A stretch of DNA of 14,668 nucleotides, from contig WFSK01000011.1 in NCBI GenBank assembly GCA_015486095.1, positions 1 to 14,668 of the forward strand. The letters are read 5' to 3'. The notes beneath the pieces were generated by a model, which did not search any database, was not told the origin of the DNA, and was given only the letters and a program-made list of their open reading frames with translations. Below, one piece after another: positions 1 to 7,859 of the stretch; positions within the stretch are counted from its first letter, which is position 1, and the number at the start of each line of letters is the position of its first letter. The translations under genes and the position numbers were made by a program. This DNA is from Thermotogae bacterium. Its GTDB lineage: Bacteria > Thermotogota > Thermotogae > B3-G13.

Positions 1-44
1 GTCTTTCCATTCTTAAAATTTTTAGATGAAAGGGAGGTAATAAG

Positions 45-1295
45 ATGAAAAAATTGGTAATTTTATTGGTAAGTGTTTTTTTGGTTATTAGTGTGGTGAG
101 TTTTTCGGCAAAAGTAACTTTGAACTTCATTGAGGTTTTAACAAGTCCTGGAAGAACAGCACTGTTGAAGAAGATCATTTCTGATTTTGAAGCACTCCAT
201 CCCAATATACACATAAATTTGATTTCTCCACCTTACGAACAAGCCGATCAAAAGGTTACTTTAATGTTAAATACGAATCAGCCTTTAGATATCGTTGAAG
301 TTAGGGATTACACCGTTAAGCAGTTCGTAAACAACAAAAAGCTTCTTAATCTCGAAAGCTATTTAGCATCCTGGCCGGATTCGAAAACGCTTCTTCCGAT
401 CGCTTGGCAGGCAGCAAGGACAGTTAATAATACAGCATACATGGTACCTCAGGAATTTTATATCAAAGCACTCTTTTACAGAACGGATATTCTGAAAAAA
501 TTGGGGATAAATTATGTACCTAAAACTATAACAGAGCTCTTTGAATTATGTAAAGAGATCACAGATCCTTCGAAAAATCAGTATGGTTTTTCTTTCAGAG
601 GAAAGGCTTGGGAATTCAAATTCTCAGATCTGATCAGCACTTCTTTTCTCGATGATATCGATATAAACAACATATATAAGAAAACCGATGGAAAACCATA
701 CTTCAACGATCCACGTGCTATACAAGGACTTAAACTTTACATTCGTTTCTACAAAGAAACAGCGCCCAAGGATGCCATCAACTGGGGATTTAACGAGCAG
801 GTCAATGCCTTCGTATCAGGTACAACCCCCTTCCTAATACAAGATCCCGATACGGTTGGACTTCTAGACAAAATGCTTGGCAGAGATAAATACATGGTTG
901 CTCCAATACCTGTTGGCCCATCTGGAAAAGCATACCTCGATTATGGCTTTGCTGGCTTAGGCATTCCGAGTTATTCCAAGCATAAAAAAGAAGCCTGGGA
1001 ATTCATAAAATACATATCCAGCCCGAGTGTTAATGCATACTTCTGTAAAAATTACGGTCCTCTTCCAGTTCACTCTATAACATACAAGACCAACCCCTAC
1101 TTTAGTACAGGTGTTTATACTGCTTGGGCCTACATGATGAATCACCCAGAAAAATATGTCTTCGCAAAATATCCACTCAATTCTCCAAAATGGCCAGGAT
1201 GGCCACAAATACACCAAGCTGATATGCAATCCTTATTGCTTGGAAAAGTCTCTATAGAAAAAGTTGTGAATAAATGGGCAAAATATTGGCAATAA
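45..1295 (+). CDS. ABC transporter family-1 solute-binding protein
   Basis: This is a periplasmic binding protein of 416 residues, the usual size for the MalE/family-1 (sugar-type) class. Residues 1-22 form a signal peptide: Lys-Lys, then a hydrophobic run, then a probable signal peptidase I site at FSA/KV. No lipobox Cys is present, so it should be a soluble periplasmic protein. The mature protein has the typical family-1 layout, with an early FEALHPNI segment and many aromatic residues (Trp, Tyr) towards the C-terminus that could line a ligand pocket. The ATG at 45 follows AGGGAGG at 31-37 with good spacing. The gene is followed by a hairpin and then by two MalF/MalG-type permease genes, so it is the receptor of that importer. 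The ligand cannot be read from the sequence: a sugar is the default for the family, but the downstream C-S lyase makes a sulfur-containing ligand worth considering. Any promoter lies left of the window. Confidence 0.93.
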   Translation: MKKLVILLVSVFLVISVVSFSAKVTLNFIEVLTSPGRTALLKKIISDFEALHPNIHINLISPPYEQADQKVTLMLNTNQPLDIVEVRDYTVKQFVNNKKLLNLESYLASWPDSKTLLPIAWQAARTVNNTAYMVPQEFYIKALFYRTDILKKLGINYVPKTITELFELCKEITDPSKNQYGFSFRGKAWEFKFSDLISTSFLDDIDINNIYKKTDGKPYFNDPRAIQGLKLYIRFYKETAPKDAINWGFNEQVNAFVSGTTPFLIQDPDTVGLLDKMLGRDKYMVAPIPVGPSGKAYLDYGFAGLGIPSYSKHKKEAWEFIKYISSPSVNAYFCKNYGPLPVHSITYKTNPYFSTGVYTAWAYMMNHPEKYVFAKYPLNSPKWPGWPQIHQADMQSLLLGKVSIEKVVNKWAKYWQ

Positions 1296-1320
1296 TTTTA
1301 TCGAATTTTGCTAACAAATC

Positions 1321-1353
1321 GAGGTTGGAGAGAACTACTCTCCAACCTCTTTT
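1321..1353 (+). terminator. Strong hairpin with short T run between binding-protein and permease genes
   Basis: A perfect 12-bp stem (GAGGTTGGAGAG with CTCTCCAACCTC) closes a 5-base loop (1333-1337) and is followed by TTTT at 1350-1353. It lies 25 bases after the binding-protein stop codon and 16 bases before the permease start. The T run is short, so it could be a leaky terminator or a 3'-end stabiliser that leaves more binding-protein than permease mRNA, as is common in binding-protein operons. The structure is seen; the role is inferred. Confidence 0.75.
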
Positions 1354-1368
1354 GTGAGATGAATCCAA

Positions 1369-2256
1369 ATGAAAAATAAGAATTCTAAAATCTTTTGGAT
1401 AATGATAACCCCAACTTTTATTTCAGTGATCTTATTGACATATGTCCCCATCTTAAAGGGATTTATTATTGCTTTTCAGAATTACAATCTTTTCAATTTA
1501 TCTAATGTTCATTTCATAGGCTTTAAAAATTTTTGGGCAGTTTTCAGTGATACCAACTTTAATTTTTTACGTATCTTACTAAACACGTTTCTATGGGTGG
1601 TGATTTCTTTATTCTTCCAATTCATCCTAGGTTTCGGACTTGCTCTCCTCTTGAAAAAACCCTTTAAAGGAAGAGGCGTATATTCGGGATTGGTATTTTA
1701 TCCTTGGGCTTTATCCGGCTTTGCTATAGGATTGGTTTGGGCATGGATGTTTAACGGTCAGTTCGGTATGATAAATGATATTCTAAAAAGAATCGGTTTG
1801 ATACATCGAAACATAGGATTCTTATCAGATCCCAAATATGCCTTGATCTCTGTGATAACTACGAACATATGGTATGGGATTCCTTTCTTCGCAATAATGT
1901 TACTCGCCGCTTTACAATCTGTTCCCACAGAACTCTATGAGGCAGCAGAAATAGATGGTGCGGGGTCCTTCAGAAAACTATTTAGCATTACGATACCGTA
2001 CATAAAACCAACCATAATAAATACTACTCTTTTACGCGCTATCTGGATAATGAATTTTCCAGAAATAATCTATGCGATGACGAGTGGAGGTCCTGCTAAT
2101 AGTACAAATATTCTTGCAACACAAATGATAAATAAGATATATAATTTCTATGATTATGGACAGGGTTCTGCTATTGGACTCGTGATAATGGCTATTTTAC
2201 TTACTTATGCAATAATTTATCTTAAAGTCACTTCTTTAAAGGAGTTGGAGTTATGA
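1369..2256 (+). CDS. ABC transporter permease, MalF-like
   Basis: This is an integral membrane permease of 295 residues with about six hydrophobic segments. It carries the cytoplasmic EAA loop of binding-protein-dependent importers near residues 187-210 (ELYEAAEIDGAG, then a Pro-containing IPYIKP end), which docks on the ATPase. Size and motif fit the MalF/UgpA class without the large MalF periplasmic domain. No good Shine-Dalgarno sequence precedes the ATG at 1369, only weak purines (GTGAG at 1354-1358), which together with the upstream hairpin suggests lower expression than the binding protein. An ATG at 1359 is in another frame and stops after six codons. The gene overlaps the next permease by ATGA, implying translational coupling. 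The pair should form the heterodimeric membrane channel. No cognate ATPase gene is adjacent; a shared MsmK/UgpC-type ATPase encoded elsewhere is likely. Confidence 0.92.
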   Translation: MKNKNSKIFWIMITPTFISVILLTYVPILKGFIIAFQNYNLFNLSNVHFIGFKNFWAVFSDTNFNFLRILLNTFLWVVISLFFQFILGFGLALLLKKPFKGRGVYSGLVFYPWALSGFAIGLVWAWMFNGQFGMINDILKRIGLIHRNIGFLSDPKYALISVITTNIWYGIPFFAIMLLAALQSVPTELYEAAEIDGAGSFRKLFSITIPYIKPTIINTTLLRAIWIMNFPEIIYAMTSGGPANSTNILATQMINKIYNFYDYGQGSAIGLVIMAILLTYAIIYLKVTSLKELEL

Positions 2257-3077
2257 AGATAATGACAAAGTTTATGAAGGTCCTTGCTTTAATGGTCTAT
2301 TTAGTATTTGCTCTTATTCCACTTTATTGGATAATAATAACTTCTCTAAAAGGTCCAAAGGAGATCTATACCTTTCCCATAAGATATTTACCTACGAGTA
2401 TAAGTCTTCAGAGTTATAAACGTTTGTTCACATTTACAAATTTCACAATCTATTTTAGAAATAGCTTAATAGTATCTTTATCTGCCTCTTTTGGTGCCTT
2501 ACTCATAACGATGTTTAGTGGTTATGCGATATCGCGATATGGTTTTAAATTTAAAAAATACATGTTACTTGCTCTGTTCTTCACACAAATGATTCCAACT
2601 TTTATGATCATGGTTCCACTGTATACCATTTTCTCAAAAGTGGGGATGATAAATAAACTAACAACGCTTGCGATACTATATACCAATATGATGATTCCAT
2701 TCAGTGCAATAATGGCGAAGGGATTTTTCGATAGAATACCTATAAGTCTTGAAGAAGCAGCATTAATAGATGGATGCAGTAGAGTACAAGCATTATTTAA
2801 GATAGTTATACCTTTAACATTACCGGGACTCTCTGCGATCTTCAGTTTCTCCTTCGTTAATACATGGAATGAATTGTTTCTGGCCGTTATGTTTATGAAT
2901 TCCGATGCTAAAATGACAATACCTGTGGCATTGAATTCCTTCATTTCTAAAGCTGGAATAGGCTGGGATATAATGAGTGCTGGCTTGGTTATTGCTTTGT
3001 TACCAACAATGGTTGTCTTTGCCTTTGCTCAACGTTACATAGTGGCTGGACTCACAAAAGGTGCGGTCAAAGGATAA
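2253..3077 (+). CDS. ABC transporter permease, MalG-like
   Basis: This is the second membrane permease of the importer, 274 residues, the usual length for the MalG/UgpE class. The first membrane segment is at about residues 10-30. The EAA loop is at about 165-190 (SLEEAALIDGCS, then IPLTLPG). The start ATG at 2253 overlaps the stop of the preceding permease (ATGA), with AAGGAG about nine bases upstream, so the two subunits are probably made in equal amounts. In-frame ATG codons at 2262 and 2274 are possible alternatives but have poorer support. The gene ends 22 bases before the C-S lyase gene, so that enzyme is very likely on the same transcript. The substrate is unknown; the permease sequence alone only gives the carbohydrate-type transporter class. 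Confidence 0.92.
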   Translation: MKIMTKFMKVLALMVYLVFALIPLYWIIITSLKGPKEIYTFPIRYLPTSISLQSYKRLFTFTNFTIYFRNSLIVSLSASFGALLITMFSGYAISRYGFKFKKYMLLALFFTQMIPTFMIMVPLYTIFSKVGMINKLTTLAILYTNMMIPFSAIMAKGFFDRIPISLEEAALIDGCSRVQALFKIVIPLTLPGLSAIFSFSFVNTWNELFLAVMFMNSDAKMTIPVALNSFISKAGIGWDIMSAGLVIALLPTMVVFAFAQRYIVAGLTKGAVKG

Positions 3078-3099
3078 GCCGTCAAGAAGGGTGGATATT

Positions 3100-4254
3100 A
3101 TGGATAATAAGGAAATCACTTATATATTACATCATTATAAAGAAGAAGATTTACCTTTTGGCGCAGTAAGTCCTCCAATATTCCAGACATCCATATTTTC
3201 TTTCAAATCATCTTACGAGTTCTCCAAGGCACTAAATGATGAAATTAATAATTATTTATATACGAGAGGCAATAACCCTACCGTAAACATTCTCGAGGAA
3301 AAGGTAGCAGCTCTTGAGCAAGGGGAAAAGGCAAAATTTTTCGCATCGGGAGTAGCAGCAATTGCTTCATCCATACTGGCATTTGTGAGATCGGGTGATC
3401 ATATAATATCGGTAAAGGACTGCTACAGCTGGACTTATACACTTTTTGAAAGATATCTTTCACGATTTGGGATCAAAACTACATTTGTAGAAGGTACCGA
3501 TGTAGGTGAGATCGAAGATGCGATAAAACCAAATACGAGGATCATATATCTCGAAAGTCCCACAACATTTCCATTTAAACTACAAGATCTAAAGAAAATA
3601 GCTGCCATGGCAAAACGGCAAGCTATAAGAACTATTGTGGATAATAGTTGGGCAACGCCCTATTTTCAGCAACCCATAAATATGGGAATCGATCTGGTTG
3701 TTCACTCAGCCTCCAAATACCTTGGTGGGCACAGCGATTTGGTGGCCGGTGTAATAATCGGAAAGAAAAAAGATATAGAACATATATTTAAAACAGAATT
3801 TCTTAATATCGGAGCTGTTATCGAGCCTTTTACCGCTTGGTTAATATTAAGAGGCTTACGTACCCTACATATAAGAATGCAAAGACATTTCGAAAGTACC
3901 CTGAAAATAGCGAAATACTTATCATCTCATCCAAAAGTAGAAAGGGTTATTTATCCATTTCTGAAATCACATCCTCAATTCGAATTAGCAAGACGGCAAA
4001 TGAGTGGTGGTTCTGGACTTTTTTCGATAAAGTTGATAACGGGGAATATAAGCAGGATAAGAAAGTTTGTAGATAAATTACACTATTTTAAAAGAGCGGT
4101 AAGTTGGGGAGGATATGAAAGCTTGATACTCCCTTATGTGGTATCTCATCCAGATGCACCAAGGGATTTAAAACCCCTTGTAAGATTACATATAGGACTT
4201 GAAGAACCTGAAATGTTAATAAGAGACTTAGAGAATGCATTGAAGGATCTGTAA
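3100..4254 (+). CDS. PLP-dependent Cys/Met-metabolism enzyme, MetC-like C-S lyase
   Basis: This is a cytoplasmic enzyme of 384 residues in the Cys/Met-metabolism PLP family (PF01053). The PLP-binding lysine is K206 in SASKYLGGHSD; D181 in VDNSWATPY should contact the pyridine nitrogen; YTRGNNPT at 53-60 is the family's tyrosine/arginine motif reaching the neighbouring subunit. The C-terminal SWGGYESLILP (335-345) and LVRLHIGLEEPE (360-371) resemble cystathionine beta-lyase (MetC) more than gamma-synthase or gamma-lyase. Unusual features are CYSWTY at 108-113, where the family usually has YGGTY, and ESPTTFPF at 152-159, where an Asn-Pro is common. The frame extends back to 3061, but the ATG at 3100 has AAGGGTGG at 3087-3094 and avoids overlap with the permease gene. 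It probably releases ammonia, pyruvate and a thiol from a thioether amino acid, but exact specificity cannot be assigned. It is probably co-transcribed with the importer. Confidence 0.85.
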   Translation: MDNKEITYILHHYKEEDLPFGAVSPPIFQTSIFSFKSSYEFSKALNDEINNYLYTRGNNPTVNILEEKVAALEQGEKAKFFASGVAAIASSILAFVRSGDHIISVKDCYSWTYTLFERYLSRFGIKTTFVEGTDVGEIEDAIKPNTRIIYLESPTTFPFKLQDLKKIAAMAKRQAIRTIVDNSWATPYFQQPINMGIDLVVHSASKYLGGHSDLVAGVIIGKKKDIEHIFKTEFLNIGAVIEPFTAWLILRGLRTLHIRMQRHFESTLKIAKYLSSHPKVERVIYPFLKSHPQFELARRQMSGGSGLFSIKLITGNISRIRKFVDKLHYFKRAVSWGGYESLILPYVVSHPDAPRDLKPLVRLHIGLEEPEMLIRDLENALKDL

Positions 4255-4335
4255 ATCAATATTTTTTCTGAGCTTATCAATTGAAAAACCATTTTTGGCA
4301 TTTCCACCCCTCGAAATTATATGAAATCAGCATTC
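4255..4335. other. Convergent intergenic gap without a clear terminator
   Basis: Two operons end here tail to tail. Only weak AT-rich pairing is visible: TTTTTC with GAAAAA around 4264-4290, and a CCA/TGG mini-stem around 4289-4300 next to a short T run read on the - strand. Neither has a GC-rich stem. The base composition changes across this gap. Confidence 0.4.
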
Positions 4336-5268
4336 TTATCCTTTTTCCTCCCTCGAGTAGGGTATACCCAATGCAGAGGGAACACCGAAGCGTTTTTTTA
4401 TCCTCTCACTGGAAGTAAAGAGCATAACAATGATAGTGAAGAGATAAGGGAACATCTTCATTATGTTCGCAGGTATGGGTATCTGTGCTACCTGCAAACC
4501 GAACTGCAAGACGCTGATACCACCGAAGAGATATGCGCCTACCATTGCAAGTAGTGGATCCCATATAGCGAATATGACTAACACTATTGCGATCCATCCG
4601 CGTCCAGCAGTCATATTCTCTACCCACATCGGTGTATAGGCCAATGAGAGGTAAGCTCCTCCTAAGCCGCTCAACGCTCCACCCACGATCGTATAGATAT
4701 ATCGTATTAAACTCACATTTATCCCCCTGGCATCCGCAGCATCGGGAGCCTCTCCTACAGCACGCAAGTCCATACCGTACCTCGTTTTATACAGGAACAG
4801 CCACACAAGTGGTACGATCAAATAGCCGATGTAAACCAAAGGATCCCTGTCGAAGAGTATTTCGCCAATGATAGGTATATTTCCAAGCAGTGGTATCTTG
4901 AAATTCACAAAACTTGGGGATTGCACACCTACGTATGCCTGTCCCCAGAATCCGCTGAGGCCCGATCCTAAAAAGACGATCGCCAGGCCACTAACTACCT
5001 GATTTACCCGTAATGTGATGGACATAAAGGCATGCAGAGTAGCCAACAAACCAGCCACAGCCATTGCAGCGATCACAGCCAACCATAGATTACCTGTGTT
5101 ATAGGAAACGGCAAAACCTGTAAATGCTCCCATAAGCATCATTCCTTCAAGCCCAAGATTGAGAATGCCAGACCTTTCGGTCAGGATCTCACCGATAGTT
5201 GCGAAGAGTAAAGGAGTTCCTGCCCTTATCGCTCCTGAAACCGTAGATGTGATCATATCCTGATTCAT
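4336..5268 (-). CDS. BMP-type importer permease (PF02653), NupQ-like
   Basis: This is a membrane permease of 310 residues, matching the usual size of the second PF02653 permease in BMP-type nucleoside importers (NupQ/YufQ, RnsD class). It is strongly hydrophobic, with many membrane helices. The early segment ERSGILNLGLEGMMLMGA (about residues 25-42) is a hallmark of this subfamily, as is the EAPDAADARGINV loop that faces the ATPase. The start chosen is the ATG at 5268, preceded by GGTGGTGAG and overlapping the stop of the preceding permease (ATGA). The open frame extends 65 codons further upstream, but that part lies inside the neighbouring gene and does not look like a permease N-terminus. 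It is the last gene of the leftward array. Substrate is inferred from the family: purine or nucleoside. Confidence 0.93.
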   Translation of the reverse strand: MNQDMITSTVSGAIRAGTPLLFATIGEILTERSGILNLGLEGMMLMGAFTGFAVSYNTGNLWLAVIAAMAVAGLLATLHAFMSITLRVNQVVSGLAIVFLGSGLSGFWGQAYVGVQSPSFVNFKIPLLGNIPIIGEILFDRDPLVYIGYLIVPLVWLFLYKTRYGMDLRAVGEAPDAADARGINVSLIRYIYTIVGGALSGLGGAYLSLAYTPMWVENMTAGRGWIAIVLVIFAIWDPLLAMVGAYLFGGISVLQFGLQVAQIPIPANIMKMFPYLFTIIVMLFTSSERIKKRFGVPSALGIPYSREEKG

Positions 5269-6332
5269 GTTCTCACCACCTTTATCCTGTAACGAAGAAA
5301 GATTTCTCCCGATAGAAGAGCGAAGAGGACCAATCCTTGAAAGACATTTATGAGTGAAAATGGTATCTGCAAGAAAAGCTGGATCTGCTGGGTTCCAACG
5401 AGTAGACCCCCGAAGAAAAACGACACGATGATCGCTATAAAGGGATTGAGACGTGCCAACCATGCGATTATAATGGCTGTATAACCGTAACCGGGTGAGA
5501 AATTCGGTTGGAGTCTGAAGAGCACTCCACTCATTTCCATCATGCCACCAAGTCCTGAGATAGCACCGCTGATCGCCATAACGATCACGATAGTTCTCTT
5601 CACATTTATGCCAGAATACTCGGCAGCCCTTATATTATCACCTGCGATCTCGATCTCATATCCAAGCCGCGTCCACTTGAGTAGATAGTAAACGAAGATC
5701 GAGGTAATCAATGCAAAGAAAATCCCAAGATTTAAACCATTTGCACCGTATTGAGGCAAGATCGCTGCCTTAGGGAAAGTAGCGGTTATAGGGAAATTAT
5801 GGCTCTGAGCACCCTTCCATGGCCCGTAAACTAAGTAATCGACCCAATGGATCGCTATGTAGTTAAGCATAAGCGTGCTCAATATCTCATTTACACCGAG
5901 GTAAGCTCTCATCAATCCGGAAATAGCAGCCCAACCTGCACCGGAACCCATCCCGAGGATCATCAGAAGAGGTACCATGAGCCAGGGATTGGATATGTGA
6001 TCGAACACGAACAGAGCACCCCATGTAGCGGCAAAGGCACCCATATAAAATTGACCCTCCGCACCTATATTCCAGAGTTTCATCTTAAACGCTATTAAAA
6101 GCCCAAGAGAAGTGAAGAGTAATGGCATCATGGCAATGAGGGTTTGTACCACACCGGCAACTGTTCCAAAAGGCCAAGAGACGAGCTCGATATATGCCTC
6201 AATTGGATTTTTCTTAAGTGATAGGATGATCAAGCCTAAGATAATAAGGGCAACGAGTACAGAGAATAAGGACACGAAAAGGATCGAAAGATCCGAAGCT
6301 CTGCTAGATCTCTTCTCAACGATGAGTTTCAT
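5265..6332 (-). CDS. BMP-type importer permease (PF02653), NupP-like
   Basis: This is a membrane permease of 355 residues, the longer of the two PF02653 subunits (NupP/YufP class). After a short basic N-terminus (VEKRSSR) comes a first helix at about residues 13-40, then further helices. The segment KMKLWNIGAEGQFYMGA (about 83-99) is the counterpart of the ERSGILNLGLEG segment in the partner, and AGDNIRAAEYSGINV is the cytoplasmic coupling loop. The ATG at 6332 overlaps the stop codon of the ATPase gene (ATGA) and has GGGAG about ten bases upstream. The two permeases should form a heterodimeric channel with one double-domain ATPase. The three genes are tightly coupled and without gaps, so they form one functional unit with the two binding proteins upstream. 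Confidence 0.93.
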   Translation of the reverse strand: MKLIVEKRSSRASDLSILFVSLFSVLVALIILGLIILSLKKNPIEAYIELVSWPFGTVAGVVQTLIAMMPLLFTSLGLLIAFKMKLWNIGAEGQFYMGAFAATWGALFVFDHISNPWLMVPLLMILGMGSGAGWAAISGLMRAYLGVNEILSTLMLNYIAIHWVDYLVYGPWKGAQSHNFPITATFPKAAILPQYGANGLNLGIFFALITSIFVYYLLKWTRLGYEIEIAGDNIRAAEYSGINVKRTIVIVMAISGAISGLGGMMEMSGVLFRLQPNFSPGYGYTAIIIAWLARLNPFIAIIVSFFFGGLLVGTQQIQLFLQIPFSLINVFQGLVLFALLSGEIFLRYRIKVVRT

Positions 6333-7846
6333 GCGTCAATACTCCCTACTCCCGCCATCATCAGGCCGATCTCCTCGATATGGGATTCATCTGGCTTACT
6401 ATAACCCACTATTTCACCTTCGTAAAGAACCCCAACTCGGTCTGATAACGTGAAGATCTCTTCCAGATCTCCCGCGATCAAAAGTATCGCTACCCCCTTA
6501 TTCCTTTCTCTTAAAAGAGATTTGTAGATGAATTCCATTGCTCCAACGTCAAGACCTCGAGTAGGATGAACAGCAATGATGAGCTTTGGAGAACCAGAGA
6601 TCTCACGTGCCAATACGACCTTTTGCATATTACCACCGGACAGATATTTCGCTTCCAGATCCACAGACGGTGTAGATATCGAATAATCTTTCACCATCTG
6701 TTCTGCACCTCTCCTCAGGTACGAAGGATTGAACATATAAGGGTTAAATGAAAAATTCGGAGAATCAAAGACCTTTAAGAAAAAATTGTAATATATCGGT
6801 AATCCTCCACAAAGAGCCAGACCTTTCCTATCCTGGGGAATATACGCAACTCCTCTTCTTATCCTGCTTGTAACATCGAGAGGAAGCATATCCTCTCCAT
6901 CTATCACAACCCGTCCGGTATATCTTCTCAGGCCATATATGGACTCCGCGAGTTCACGCTGCCCATTACCTTCAACACCAGCTATTCCAAGAATCTCTCC
7001 CGATCTCACTTTTAAATCTACACCACGAATCGCATATTGACCCTTATCTCCACGAGACCACAAGTTCTCGACTTCGAGTATCTCTCTCCCAGGAGATGAA
7101 GGTTTTTTCGAGACCTTCAGGAGCACATCACGCCCTACCATCTTCCTGGCAAGTATCCTTTCATCGGCAACGCTCGTTGGAATCGTATCGAGCATCCTAC
7201 CATGCCTCATAACGGTGATCCGATCGGAGATCTTAAGCACTTCTTTGAGTTTATGACTTATAAATATAACAGAAGCGCCATTTTTCACCATTTCTCGTAT
7301 CGTTTTGAAAAGATTTTCCGTCTCTTGAGGAGTGAGTATAGCGGTTGGTTCATCCAATATCATTATTCGAGCATTCATGTAGAGGAGCTTCAATATCTCG
7401 ACACGTTGTTGTTCTCCAACAGACAACTGCCAGATGTGACTATCCGCACTAACGTCGAGTCCGAACTTTTGTGATAAAGATTCGATCTTTTTCTTCACTG
7501 ATTCCATCTTTGGAAAGATACCGAATTCCTTGAGACCTAATGTTATATTCTCGGCAACACTAAACGATGGAACAAGGCTAAAATGCTGCTGAATCATACC
7601 TATCCCATATTCCATAGCACGATGAGGAGAAGTTATCTTAACCCTTCTATTATCAACGTATATATCACCTTCATCCGGTTTGTATATACCGTATGCTATA
7701 TTCATCAATGTCGTTTTTCCAGCGCCATTTTCACCCAGAAGGGCGTGGACCTCACCCCTCTTGAGGGTGAAGTCCACGTGATCGTTAGCAAGAACCCCGG
7801 GGAAGGATTTAACGATCCCGGAGAGTCTAAGTACTACATCACTCAT
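6329..7846 (-). CDS. BMP-type importer ATPase with two ABC domains, NupO/RbsA-like
   Basis: This is a cytoplasmic ATPase of 505 residues with two ABC domains, as in NupO, RbsA and MglA. Domain 1 is complete: Walker A GENGAGKTT (38-46, K44), Q-loop near Q86, signature LSVGEQQ (141-147), Walker B MILDEP (162-167, E166), and H-loop H198. Domain 2 is degenerate, as is normal for the family: the Walker A region GVEGNGQRE (290-298) lacks the lysine, and IIAVHPTRGLDVGA (423-436) lacks the catalytic Glu, while the signature LSGGN (402-406) is intact. Domain 1 therefore probably carries most of the hydrolysis. The ATG at 7846 has AAGGA about eight bases upstream, lying in the 13-base gap after the binding-protein gene. 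It powers import by the two PF02653 permeases encoded next. Confidence 0.95.
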   Translation of the reverse strand: MSDVVLRLSGIVKSFPGVLANDHVDFTLKRGEVHALLGENGAGKTTLMNIAYGIYKPDEGDIYVDNRRVKITSPHRAMEYGIGMIQQHFSLVPSFSVAENITLGLKEFGIFPKMESVKKKIESLSQKFGLDVSADSHIWQLSVGEQQRVEILKLLYMNARIMILDEPTAILTPQETENLFKTIREMVKNGASVIFISHKLKEVLKISDRITVMRHGRMLDTIPTSVADERILARKMVGRDVLLKVSKKPSSPGREILEVENLWSRGDKGQYAIRGVDLKVRSGEILGIAGVEGNGQRELAESIYGLRRYTGRVVIDGEDMLPLDVTSRIRRGVAYIPQDRKGLALCGGLPIYYNFFLKVFDSPNFSFNPYMFNPSYLRRGAEQMVKDYSISTPSVDLEAKYLSGGNMQKVVLAREISGSPKLIIAVHPTRGLDVGAMEFIYKSLLRERNKGVAILLIAGDLEEIFTLSDRVGVLYEGEIVGYSKPDESHIEEIGLMMAGVGSIDA

Positions 7847-7859
7847 AATCCGTTCCTTT

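Noticed and set aside
3061..3099. GTG at 3061 as the start of the C-S lyase gene
   Set aside because: It would overlap the permease gene and lacks a ribosome site; the ATG at 3100 has AAGGGTGG at good spacing and fits family length.
5269..5463. 65-codon upstream extension of the NupQ-like permease
   Set aside because: It lies within the coding region of the NupP-like permease in another frame and reads as hydrophilic, non-family sequence; the ATG at 5268 has a ribosome site and ATGA coupling.
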